Positions 1 through 10,496 of a stretch of 64,000 nucleotides of DNA are shown one piece after another; positions within the stretch are counted from its first letter, which is position 1, and each line of letters begins with the position of its first letter. Both the position numbers and the translations under genes were made by a program. The stretch is from Benincasa hispida (Eukaryota > Streptophyta > Magnoliopsida > Cucurbitales > Cucurbitaceae). The stretch covers positions 18,412,840 through 18,476,839 of the forward strand of contig NC_052350.1 of NCBI RefSeq assembly GCF_009727055.1. Direction: 5' to 3'. The notes beneath the pieces are model-generated. The model ran no database searches. It was not told the origin of the DNA and saw only the letters and a list, made by a program, of their open reading frames with translations.

Positions 1-640
1 CGAAAACCTTGGATAAGTTGAAATTCTGCTCATCGGCTTCTTTATATAGAGCTTGGATCGCCGACAGCATTAATGGACTGCTCTGATTCTGACATTCGTG
101 GCGCGGTAGTCCTTTTTGAATCTTTGCTGCTAACGGCGTGGTAGGTGAAATATCAACATCATCTTTTGATTTTCCCGAGAGATGCGTTGATGCGTTCATT
201 CCACTAATCTTGCGTTGATCCCTCTATTATGTGCTATCGTGTAGCCGCAATCATGCAGTGACCGCATTCGCTTAATATCGCAACTTCTACACGATGATTG
301 CAATCGCCTGATGACTGCAACTCCTATGCGATGGATGCATGTGGCTGATCACCGTAACACCCATGCATTGATCGAATGCGTTCGCCTTTATGATGGATAG
401 TTTGTCCGCATGCGGTCATCTATGTAATAGTCCAGCTTCCGCGTTTGCGTCCACTTCCTGCATTAGTTACAAAAATAGACAATTGAACACATAATAACGC
501 ATAATAATGTGTTAGCCGAGATTCTCAATGCTAAACACTGCAAGCTCATTTTCTCATGAATTCCTAACATAATTGCCGCATATTCTGCTTAACAGCCCTT
601 ATAAATCTAAATAAAAGGCTTAAGATGACATGCAATCAAT
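1..640. other. Unassigned repeat-like sequence next to the Athila LTR
   Basis: No reading frame of note. The segment is rich in GCGATC/GCGATG and GCATTCGC-like words, as is the Athila-type element to its right, so it probably belongs to retrotransposon DNA. However it does not align with the part of the 3' LTR (about 10850-11480) that should match it if the 5' LTR were intact. Similarity to the 3' LTR begins only near 641. It may be a variant LTR portion, a recombination product or another insertion. Confidence 0.4.
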
Positions 641-1332
641 CCTTCACCTTTTAGAGATACTTGAGAGAGTAGTCTAAAGAAATAACCTAGACTTGAGAGA
701 GTCAGGTTAGAATCTAGGCTTGAGAGAGTTAGATTAGAACCACATAAGCAAGAGATAGAAACTTAGAGATAAGTATTGTTTGCTATTATGCATCGCATGC
801 ATCCTAGAAATAGGATATGATAGTATGCAATCACCTTGTGTATGTGTGTATCATTCATCATCGTATAGACAAGAATAGAGGCTTAGACATAAGTCCTATC
901 GACATTATTGTATACATCGCATGCGTCCTAGAATTAGGAACTATGGCATTTGCATTGAGAGATGACATGTTGTGTGTGTGTAGCATAATTGCATAACTTG
1001 AACGCAATCTTAGGAAGTGTTAGCTAAATCCCTTCTCCACCTGTTCCTCGCATACTCATTGTAACTTTCATTGTCATCAACTTTTTTCTCATTTCCACCA
1101 CATAGGATCTATACTTAAAACAACACATCAACCACTTATTTTTTTTTGTCACCGCAAAGGAATCAAAATCCGTTAATGCATAGTGTCTCAGTAGTTCTTA
1201 TGTTCGACCTTGGACTTATCAGGAAACCTAGTAAGATTTATACTTGGGTTTTACTAGGAAAACTTGCATGTGCAACGCATAATTCACCACCGCAAGTTCA
1301 TACATTTATTTCATCACATTCACAACGCATCA
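641..1332 (+). mobile_element. Athila-type 5' LTR, 3' portion
   Basis: This stretch matches 11485-12183 at roughly 95% by eye and ends in the same ACGCATCA, six bases before a tRNA-Asp primer site. It carries three tandem copies of a ~28 bp unit with the core CTTGAGAGAGT (about 664-735). The same unit is present in the 3' LTR (11508-11590) and, inverted, in the solo LTR at 24159-25827 (about 24775-24850). The expected upstream ~1 kb of the LTR is not recognisable, so this LTR is truncated or chimeric. Confidence 0.8.
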
Positions 1333-1338
1333 AGTTTT

Positions 1339-1356
1339 TGGCGCCGTTTCCGGGGA
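1339..1356 (+). other. Primer binding site (tRNA-Asp)
   Basis: TGGCGCCGTTTCCGGGGA is complementary to the 3' end of plant tRNA-Asp with one mismatch (T for G at the eleventh base). It lies six bases after the LTR end. A tRNA-Asp primer is usual for the Athila lineage of Ty3/gypsy elements. Confidence 0.85.
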
Positions 1357-1569
1357 ACTACGGCAGTACATATTGCGCTAACAGTAACTTTTTTTATTTT
1401 CTTTGCAGCTTTCATCCTCTATGCACTGCCTCTCCTTTGGCAAGGGAAGAAGTGTGTGTCGTATGAGCGAAGGATAAGTTCCTAAGCCCAATTACAACCC
1501 AGAGATTGAAAGAACATTAAAAAGAAGACAACGAGATAACCGCTAACAACAAAAGAGAAAAATCCCAAC

Positions 1570-3100
1570 ATGGCGGAACAACCGGAAGATAGAGCAGCAA
1601 ATGCAAATAATATCATGGCAAACCCCATCCTCCTTGCGAACAACCACAATAGGCCCATCCGGGACTATGCGTCGCCTAACCTCTACGATTTCTCACCAGG
1701 AATCATGAGGTCAGTCCTAGATGGATCGAGGTTTAAGATGAAACCGGTTATGTTGCAGATGATTCCGACGATCGAACAGTTTGGTAGAAGGCGTGGCGAG
1801 GATCCGCTCGCCCATTTCCGAAGTTTTATCGAAATCTGCAATACTTTTGTGTTCCCAAACATCTCAGCTGAAGAGATTCAACTAACGTTGTTCTCATTTT
1901 CATTATACAACCAAGAAAGAAAATGGGCTTATTCTCTCAAACTAGAGGAGAGAACGCAGGAAGGAGGAAGTTGATTACAAATTTTGAACAAGATATTGAC
2001 GAATTCCCCAGCAATGCCTAAGCGAGGTTTAAGAGATTGGTGCAAGATTGTTCGCACAATGGCTTACCTGACTGTCTCCAAATGGAAATATTTTATCAGG
2101 TTTGAACCCTGCATCGTAGATGGCTGCCAATGCGGCAGCAGCTGGAGGTCTGCTTGATAAAACATATGATGAGGCTAAAAATATCCTTGATCGCATTTCG
2201 AAGAACCATGAAGATTTGAGGGAAAGCGATCAATGATTGAAAATTTGAGAAGGTGATGCAAGCAATAGGGCCATCGCATCTCTAAAAAATCAAATGAATG
2301 CGATGATGAATCTGATATAAGGCATCACAATCAATAGTCTGGGAATGCAAAGAGGGCAGGTCAACGAAATCGAGCAGACAAGCACAAGTTGTGCTAATTG
2401 TGGAGATTTGCATCGGATGGAAGAATGTCTGAGGAATCTACAATCTATATGCTTTGTAAAGAAAAATCCTTTCTCCAACACTTACAACCCTGTGTGGAGA
2501 AACCACCCCAACTTCGCATGGAAAAATCAACAACAAGATTATCAACCGATGGCGCAAAAGGAAAGGCCACCAGGATTTTTTTCGCAAACAAATGGTCAAT
2601 CGCAAAATTAAGCTAGCAGTTTGCAGGCGCCGCAATCTTCATCTTTGCAGAGCTTACTAAAGCAGTATATTGAGAAGAATGAAACAGTACTCCAGAATCA
2701 GGTGACTTCAATCCGCAATCTCGAAATTCAGATAGGACAGATTGCAAGCGAGCTCAAAAGTAGACTGCAAGGGGTGTTGTCGAGTTCAACTGAGCCCTCG
2801 CGCAACTCGGGGAATACGGGAAAGGAGCAATGTCAAGTCGTGACTTTGCGAAGCGGAAAAACAATAGCGAAAGAGAAGAAGAAGCCAAGTTGGACTAATT
2901 CAGTTGCGATGGAATCCCAGACCCCATTGACACAAGTGGAACCAGAAGAAAATGAAATGATGGAACCGGAAGTTGCGTCCACTTCTAAGCCTATAGAACC
3001 GGGAACCGTGAAAATACAGCTGCCACCATTCCCTCAGAGACTTAAGAAGAAGAAAAATGATGAAGTACAGTATCAATTCTTCATGGATATGTTAAAATAG
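1570..3100 (+). pseudogene. Athila-type gag, broken
   Basis: The structural (capsid) gene of the Athila-type element. It starts at the ATG at 1570 (protein start MAEQPEDRAA), and the retrotransposon gag domain is readable to about 1974, including a WAYSL segment near the end. A stop and frameshifts follow. Reading resumes at 2345 in another frame with a zinc knuckle at 2390-2428 of the form C-A-N-C-G-D-L-H-x4-C, which fits CX2CX3HX4C. A basic and acidic C-terminal part runs from 2621 to the stop at 3100. A working Athila gag would be one frame, so this copy cannot make an intact capsid. Strong identification of the domain, moderate precision on the ends. Confidence 0.75.
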
Positions 3101-3240
3101 TTGCACATCAACATCCCTTTCACTGAAGCGATTGAACAAATGCCAAGGTACGCTAAGTTTTTTAAGGACATGGTGACGAAGAAAAAGAACATAGGGAAGT
3201 TCGCAACGGTGGCATTAACACAAAGTCAAAAACCATTATT

Positions 3241-3923
3241 CCACTGAAAATGCCCGACCTCAGAAGTTTCACGATACCCTGCTCAATTGACGGGATATAT
3301 ATAGGTCAAGCGCTTTGCGATCTCAAGGCTAGCATCAACTTAATGCCCCTTTTAATTCTTAAACAGTTGAATGTGGGGCAGTTGGTGCCCTCACTGATGA
3401 CTTCCAGTTGGCAAATAGGTCCTTAGTTCATCCAGAGGGGAAGATGAAGGATGTCTTGGTCTCAATTGACAAATTTATTTTACCGTCAGACTTCATCATC
3501 CTCGATTATTAAGCGGACAAGGATGTTCCCATCATATTGGGACAACCATTTTTATCCACTGGTCATGCTAAAATTGATGTCTACAAAGGAGAGATCACGC
3601 TGAGTGTGAATGGAAAGAAGCTCAGGTTTGACATTATTAAAACCATGAAGTATCCGAAAGAAAAAGACCTAACAGATTCCAACAATGAACCTAGTTGTAA
3701 CGAAGAAGAAGAGTCCGAAGATGAAAATGAAAATGAGGATGTGATCGCATCCGTAGCAACCTGCAATGCGATTATGGAAATGACAACCAAAGAAGAAAAA
3801 CTGACGTTGAATGAAGAGAGGAAAACACAAGAACCTTCCTTGGAACAACCACCCACTATGGAATTAAAAACCTTGCCAAGCCACTTGAAGTATGCTTTCC
3901 TGGGGCTCAAACTCTACCAGTAA
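3241..3923 (+). pseudogene. Athila-type aspartic protease region, broken
   Basis: The frame from 3241 reads a retroviral-type aspartic protease: FTIPCSIDG, then CDLKASINLMP at the active-site position, and after frame changes VPIILGQPFLSTGHAKIDV near 3525-3570. In this lineage the catalytic loop is normally D-L-G-A-S, so this copy keeps the Asp but has Lys for Gly, which should damage the loop. A stop at about 3510 separates the halves. An acidic linker, rich in Glu and Asp, continues to 3923 and leads towards the reverse transcriptase. Confidence 0.65.
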
Positions 3924-4019
3924 TAATTTCCTCTGCACTTCAAAAAGAACAAGAGCATGCACTGCTGAGCATCCTGAAGAAGTATATAAAAGCAATAAGA
4001 TGGACGCTAGCAGACATAA

Positions 4020-5345
4020 GAGGAATCAACCTCGCATATTGCATGCACAGGATACGTCTCGAAGAAAACCAAAAAGGGTCGATCGAACCTCAATGCAAAC
4101 TAAACTCTGCGATGAAGGAAGTTGTGAAAAAGGAGATAATCAAATGGTTGGACGTAGGCATTATTTATCCAATCGCCGAGAGCACGTGGGTCAGCCCTGT
4201 GTAATGTGTGCCCAAGAAAGGAGGAATGACGGTAGTTTCCAATGCAAACAATGAATTAATACCAATGAGGACCATCACTGGCTGGCGGATCTGCACAGAC
4301 TACCGCAAACTCAATGCGGCGATGAAGAAGGATCATTTCCCCTTGCCTTTTATTGACCATATGCTAGTTCGCCTAGCAGGAAATGATTACTTCTGCTTTT
4401 TGGACGGTATGTGGGCTACAATTAAATCATGATTGCTCTTGAAGACCAAGAGAAAATCACATTCACCTGCCCCTACAGAATGTTTGCTTTTTGCTGCATG
4501 CCGTTCGGATTATGCAATGCGTCGAGCACGTTCCAGAGGTGCATGATGGCCATCTTTTCTGAGTAGATGCAAAGATATGAAGTGTGTCTAAACAATTTGG
4601 AGAAGATACTGAGGAGATGCAAAGAGACGAATCTTGTGCTGAACTGGGAGAAGTGAAACTTCATGGTGAATGAAGGTATTGTGCTCGAGTACAAAGTTTC
4701 CAAGGAAAGGCTAGAGGTGGATAAGGCGAAGATTGAGGCCATTGAAAAGCTCCCACCTCCAGCAAATGTGAAGGCTGTCAGGAGTTTCCTGGGACATGCA
4801 GGATTTTATTGACGTTTTGTGAAGGGCTTTTCGAAGATATCTCGACCATTGAGTGCGTTACTGGAGGTCGAGAGAACTTTTAACTTTGATGAACAATGCC
4901 TCAACACATTCAAGATACTGAAGAACGCATTAATAACTGCACTTGTGTTGATCGCACCTGACTGGACAGAGCCATTTGAGCTGATGTGCGATGCTAGCAG
5001 TTATGTGATGGAGGCAATGCTAGCACAAAAGAAGAAAACAATGCTACACCCCATCGCATATACGAGCAGAACCTTGAATCCTACCCAAACGAACTACACT
5101 ACCATGAAAAAAGAACTTCTTGTGGTGATCTTTGCGCTAGAGAAATTTAGAGCTTACTTGCTGGGATCCAAAGTGATCATGCACACCGACCACTCGGTAA
5201 TCAAATATTTAATGACAAACAAAGATGCAAAGCCAAGGTTGATTCGATGGGTTCTCCTCCTTCAAGAATTCAACATGGAAATCATTGATCGCAAGGGGAT
5301 GGAGAACCAGGTTGTGGACCACCTATCAAGATTAGAAAATTCAGA
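4020..5345 (+). pseudogene. Athila-type reverse transcriptase-RNase H, broken
   Basis: Copies the element RNA to DNA when intact. Seen in order: CTDYRKLN and FPLPFIDHML (4290-4370), CFLDG (4398), then after a frameshift FTCPY and FGLCNA (about 4455-4520). The segment after MMAIFSE then jumps to VCLNNLEKIL, so the catalytic Y/F-x-D-D box expected between them is missing. FLGHAGFY (4788-4810) closes the RT. The RNase H runs from 4819, with [17 protein letters not shown], the [11 protein letters not shown] strand and a [10 protein letters not shown] motif, ending at VVDHLSRLE near 5337. Several stops and the missing box make it non-functional. Confidence 0.8.
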
Positions 5346-5546
5346 AGTCGACCGCAACCAGCCGGAGGTGAATGTAATTTTCCCAGATAAGCAGCTGCTC
5401 AAAATTGAAGAGTTACCATGGTACGCAGATATGGTCAATTATCTGGTTTGTGAACAATTTCCTGAGAACTACACAGCCCACCAAAAGAGGCGGCTTAGAC
5501 ACGAATGTAAATCCTATTATTGGGACGAGCCAAATCTTTACAAGAG

Positions 5547-5566
5547 NNNNNNNNNNNNNNNNNNNN
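5547..5566. other. Assembly gap (20 N)
   Basis: Twenty unknown bases. The right side (5567-5791) repeats sequence found left of the gap: 5567-5664 resembles 5112-5207, and 5663-5791 resembles 5417-5546. The junction between RNase H and integrase is therefore not reliable. Confidence 0.95.
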
Positions 5567-5612
5567 AGAACTTCTTGGGGTGATCTTTGCGCTGTAGAAA
5601 TTCAGAGCTTAC

Positions 5613-6715
5613 TTGCTAGGATCCAAAGTGATCGTGCACACCGACCACTCGACAATCAAATCATGGTACACAGATGTGGTCAATTATCTTGTTTGTGAAA
5701 AATTTCCTAAGAACTACACAGCCCACCAAAAGAGGCGGCTTAGACACGAATGTAAATCCTATTATTGGGACGAGCCAAATCTTTACAAGAGAGGGGCAGA
5801 CCAGATCTTGCGTCTATGTGTACCAGAGACTGCTCACCAACGCATCTTATCTCAATGCCATGACTCGCCGTATGGTGCACATTTTAGAGGTCAAAGCACA
5901 GCTGCAAAGGTGTTACAAAGTGGATCTTTTTGGCCAACTTTATTTAAGGACGCAAGAGACTATTCAATAAAATGTGATAGGTGCCAATGCACGGGAAACA
6001 TTTCATGGAAGAATGCGATGCCAATGAACATTATCTTAGAATTGTAGCTTATTCGACGTATGGGGAATAGACTTTATGGGACCATTTCCACCATCAAATG
6101 GTCACAAATACATTTTGTTGGCCGTCGATTATGTTTCCAAATGGGTTGAAACGGTATCGTGCATCGCAAGCAGTGCGACGATAGTCTCCAGATTCTTGAG
6201 GAAAAATATCTACACTCGTTTTGGCACCCCACGTGCCATAATAAGTGATGAAGGCACCCACTTTGTTAATAACGTCATCAACAAATTGTTACTCAAGTAT
6301 AATATCCACTATAAGGTCGTCGTCGCATATCATCCACAGACAAACGGCCAAGCTGAGGTGTCCAATAGGGAAATCAAGCTGATCTTAGAGAATGTGGTGA
6401 AGCCTTCACGCAAAGATTGGGCCATGAAGCTGGACAATGCCTTGTGGGCATACAGGACCGCCTATAAAACACCTATAGGCATGTCCTCTATATGCGCTGG
6501 TGTTTGGGAAGGCATGCCACTTACCACATGAATTGGAGCACAAAGCAATGAGGACGGGACCAACGCATTCAAAGTCAACGGGAAAGGAGTCAAGATATAT
6601 CACAGAGGAGACTTGCATCGCGAGAAAACCTCCGTGGACCTGAGGAATTCTTGACTAAAGAAGAAGTGGGCAGTCCCTACGCAATTATGCGATTCAAACT
6701 CATCAAGGACACAAT
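5613..6715 (+). pseudogene. Athila-type integrase, broken
   Basis: Inserts element DNA into the host genome when intact. The zinc-binding N-terminal domain is visible (H and H in HQRILSQCHDSPYGAHF near 5838-5885, the two Cys in CDRCQ near 5977). After a stop at 6045 the catalytic core reads IDFMGPF (first Asp, about 6070), IISDEGTHF (second Asp, about 6245) and [12 protein letters not shown] (Glu, about 6350), followed by [12 protein letters not shown]. So all three D-D-E positions survive, but the frame is interrupted at 6045 and again at 6529. The C-terminal part trails off near 6715 (LIKDTIF). Assignment to the Athila lineage fits the tRNA-Asp primer site. Confidence 0.8.
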
Positions 6716-7251
6716 CTTTTTTAAGTATCCTTTTAATATCGTCATTTCATGAACTCACTCTACCTTTTTATATCCTTTTTACACCACCATTTAAAAAAAA
6801 AAATTCAACTCTATCTTTTATATTTTTTACTCTCTCAATTTTTTTTTAGCAACGATCGTGGTAAACGATTGCGATGGAGCTACGCGATAACAAAAAAAAA
6901 TGCGACCAGTTCATTCAACTCATTGCAATCGAAGAAATTAGCTCGCCATAAAGAAGGATGCGATCACAGATGATGGGGGTAACAGAGCAAATTTGGGGGT
7001 TGTATCTTTCTTTGACTTTGTTTATTCCAAATTTTGCATTGTCGCATCTCATTTCTCACATTGATAATTTTATCATCGCATCCTCTTTAGTTGGCGCAAT
7101 CATTAAATGATGATTACTCTAGTTAATCACCACAATGTTTTCCATAATTATGATTTCAATGATGAAACGCATGCCTTTATCTCTCATCGCATGTACTAGA
7201 ATCAACTTAATTTTAGGACAGTCAATTCATGAAATATTTCTAGAAGTTAGT
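6716..7251. other. Non-coding 3' region of the Athila-type element, part 1
   Basis: Low-complexity pyrimidine-rich sequence (6750-6850) followed by sequence with frequent GCGATNNC words. No reading frame resembling the env-like gene that some Athila elements carry is visible. The region stops at the inserted solo LTR and resumes after 9797. Confidence 0.55.
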
Positions 7252-9791
7252 TGTCACACCCCACACCAGATTACCCTCCTAACTTGGATAGAATGGTGAC
7301 TGTAGCAGTTACCAACCCTTTTGTTGGCACTTACTGCCTATCTTACCTGTTAAATTTTGCTCAAACCCTGAACACATACATATTAACTCAGAACTTAACA
7401 CATTTACATTGCAGGGTTTCGCAGCATTGTTTATACATAGATTTTACAATTTAGTGAGCCCCATCAAGAATACTAGTCTCTAGACAGACACATGTGTACT
7501 GACTAATACAGGTCTACAAATACGCTTCCTTTAACCTGTTCCTTTGAGTGGCAGAGCAACAGCAAAAAAGTTTTTGGGAGCTGATTGCTACCTGAAAGGA
7601 AAACATTTGAAAACATGAGCTAGAAGCCCAGAGAGTGACTTAATAAAACATAAATCTCATGCTTAAACTGAAAGCTCAAAAACATAATATTGGAACTAAA
7701 ATATACCAGGAAAACATGTACATAAAACCTTTAAAACCATTGTATCTGCAACTTGAATCTTAGTTGAGAATGAACATTCATCGCTCTAATTCCCAGTGCC
7801 AAGCCATGGCCAAATGAGACCTCTACTTCGATCTTTTCACACTAAACTATGGCTAGGAAAGATCCCTACGTCGATTTCTTTAAATATACCAATAGGCATC
7901 TCAAGCAACTTTCTCTAAACATTAACATTGATAGCTACTCTTAAACACCATTAAACATCATTATTCCTCAGTTGAGAACAAGCATACATCGCTCTAGCTC
8001 TCAACATCTGTTATCGACCACGAGACCCATGCTTCGACCTCTCTTTTCTAGTTGATGGCCTAGGAGACCCATACTTCGACCTTTCCTTCAGAACTACCTA
8101 CGTGCACGTGGAGGTTTCTACGTACTGCCAACACCTTAGGTACATTTATTCAGATACCTTTCTTACCTTCAGTATTCCTTTTCATTGTGTTTAGGAATAC
8201 CAACGCATGTACTTTGGCAATTTTAGGTATTTAAACATAGTACATCAAGCATCACTCAACCTTAGTTTTAACCCTAACGCATGCTTCATACTTTGTAAGA
8301 TAAGTTAGCTTAAATCGTGTTGAACTAGCTTGTTACAACCATTACCATGCGTTAGACATGGAATACATACTTGGAAAACTCATACATTAGTAACGTCATG
8401 CGTTGATCATGCTTCTAATCATATAAATAAGTTGCTTGGAATCACATAAAATTTAGCATGAGAATAACCTTGTTCAATCCCCTGACGTCGTATTACTTAC
8501 GTGCATGTGCTCATAACTGAGTACCGTCATACCTTAGGTACTTATCTAGGATACTTTCTCATTGTCCTTCAGTATCCATCATATAACTAGTTATAAGCAT
8601 TTAGCTGAAAATTAAGGCTTAGTGCTCAAATCATCATACTAGTTCTTCATAAAAAATGGAGTTACTAAAACATGCTGAAAGTATTTGAACAAGATAACAT
8701 ATTTAAATCATTTCAATTTCCATGGAAAACATGCTTTACTTAGCATGAGAAATAGCTTCAAACATATGTTGCTTGGCACTTCATTTAAACACTTAACATG
8801 GGAAATAACTTCAAAGAAATCATAGTTTCTAAATCATTAAAACATTAAATCATCACATAGTCACTCATAGCTCGTCAGGGCTCTTAACGGGTTATACGCC
8901 TCTTCTAGCTCTTCTTGCCTGAAAGGACATAATTCCCGGTTAAATTCCTTAGAATTCGTAGCAGAATATCTCAAATAGTTCATTTACTAATAAAACTTTC
9001 ATCAACAAAGACAGCATTACTAGCGAGATGATCAACATGAGTGAATTCATCCTCATGAGCGAGATCAAGCTTTCTTGAGCAACATTTTCATCCTAGCGAC
9101 ACTCACCTCTTCTAATAAACTTGGCTTCCTCACCAGTGAGATTCGGCCCTCATCTCTAGTGAGATTTCCTTCTTGAGCGAGATCGTCATCACAAAATCAG
9201 CGAGATTATCATCCTGAGCGAGATTCTCATCCTCCTCATCTCGCTCTCGCTCTCCACGGTGAGTTGTTTGCTTGTTCTTCCCAAGCAGCTGTCTCCTTCT
9301 GCACAGACTCTCTGTTAAATTTCTTACCTCAAAATTTCAGCCAAAAATTCCTTATGGTTTGGTCTGGAGCTTCCAATATTCACCTCAGGCCTTGATTAAT
9401 TCAAAATTCTGTCTCTTCTACAAATTCCTCATTTTTGTTCTTCTCCTACAATATTTCTTTGGCAAGACAACCTCAAAAAGTAGATTCTCCCAGCTTTCAA
9501 ATGGCACCGATTTCACTAAATTTGCTCATGTAGATTGTCGAAACCAATCTTTCGAAGTTCCTCTTCCTTTTAATCTTCCTCCCGCCTCCCAAGTTCAAGG
9601 ATTAACTGCCACGTCACCCCATATTTAGTGCCTTCAGCCACGCCAATAAGTGAGCTTCCCTATTTAATATGTTTTTCTTTTTCTTTCCCACAACTCCTAT
9701 AAATAACATGAATTTTCACTTATTAGATATTTAATATATCATTCCTTTGGCTAAATATACTTGTCTAGGAAATTTAGAATTTGGGGTTACA
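7252..9791 (-). mobile_element. Solo LTR inserted in the Athila-type element
   Basis: A 2540 bp unit that begins TGTCACACCCC and ends GGGGTTACA, flanked by a perfect 5-bp duplication TTAGT (7247-7251 and 9792-9796). On the minus strand it reads TGTAACCCCAAATT... to ...GGGGTGTGACA, which looks like a Ty3/gypsy LTR start and end, hence the strand choice. It holds no gag or pol motif, so a solo LTR formed by LTR-LTR recombination is the simplest reading. Degenerate ~20 bp repeats with the core AGCGAGAT and TCATCCT occur at about 9020-9240. The parental family is unknown. Confidence 0.75.
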
Positions 9792-9796
9792 TTAGT

Positions 9797-10496
9797 GGTC
9801 CACCAGCTTTCTTTCAAACTAACTTTTACAACACTTACTAAGAGCATCGCATGAATTCATTCAGTCTATCAGCAATGAGGACATTGTTGCGTTTAAATTT
9901 GGGGGTGCCAGTATTTATTTCCAACCTTGCTTCCGTTAGACATTTAAAAAAAAATCATAACATTGAAATCGGATCCTACTCGTAGTTGGATGTCCGCATG
10001 ACACCTGTAAGGGCAAGCCAAAACGAAGGTAGGAATTGTGATCAACGCATAAATCAAGTGATCGCAACTCCGCTGCCAAATGGGCATGAGTTTAGACTGA
10101 GAAAGAGAGCCTTGCTCGTAGTTGAATGCTCGGATGACACCCGTGGAGGCAAGCCAAAACGAAGGCTAGGCACTTGGATAAGCACAAGGTCACAAAAGGA
10201 ATATCTAAACTGTGCAAGGATAAAAATCATTTAGAAACACCCTAGTTGGAAAAAGCTTTTGAAATAAATCATGCGATGTCCTGAAAACAAGTAAAGCCTT
10301 TTTTAAGGTTAAACTTGCGATCCCTAAAATTTAGAAATATTTTAAGAAGAGACTAGAATAAAAATTAAGAAGATTTTGGTTCATAAAATTTGAATAAGGC
10401 ACCTCGAGAAATCTAGGTAAGAAAAAGGCGACTGACTCACTAAAGAAAATCTTTAGTTTATGCTTGAGAACAAGCATTGTTTTAAATTTGGGGGTG
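9797..10496. other. Non-coding 3' region of the Athila-type element, part 2
   Basis: No coding frame of note. It contains an imperfect direct repeat (about 9976-10037 and 10116-10172, core GGCAAGCCAAAACGAAGG) and two copies of a purine-rich motif (TTTAAATTTGGGGGTG near 9893-9908 and 10481-10496), the second of which abuts the 3' LTR. Confidence 0.6.
10484..10496 (+). other. Polypurine tract of the Athila-type element
   Basis: AAATTTGGGGGTG immediately before the 3' LTR, the usual position of the plus-strand primer. A near-identical motif lies about 590 bases upstream. Confidence 0.65.

Noticed and set aside
6716..7251. Possible env-like gene of the Athila-type element
   Set aside because: No frame with a signal peptide, membrane segment or coiled coil can be read in this stretch or after 9797.
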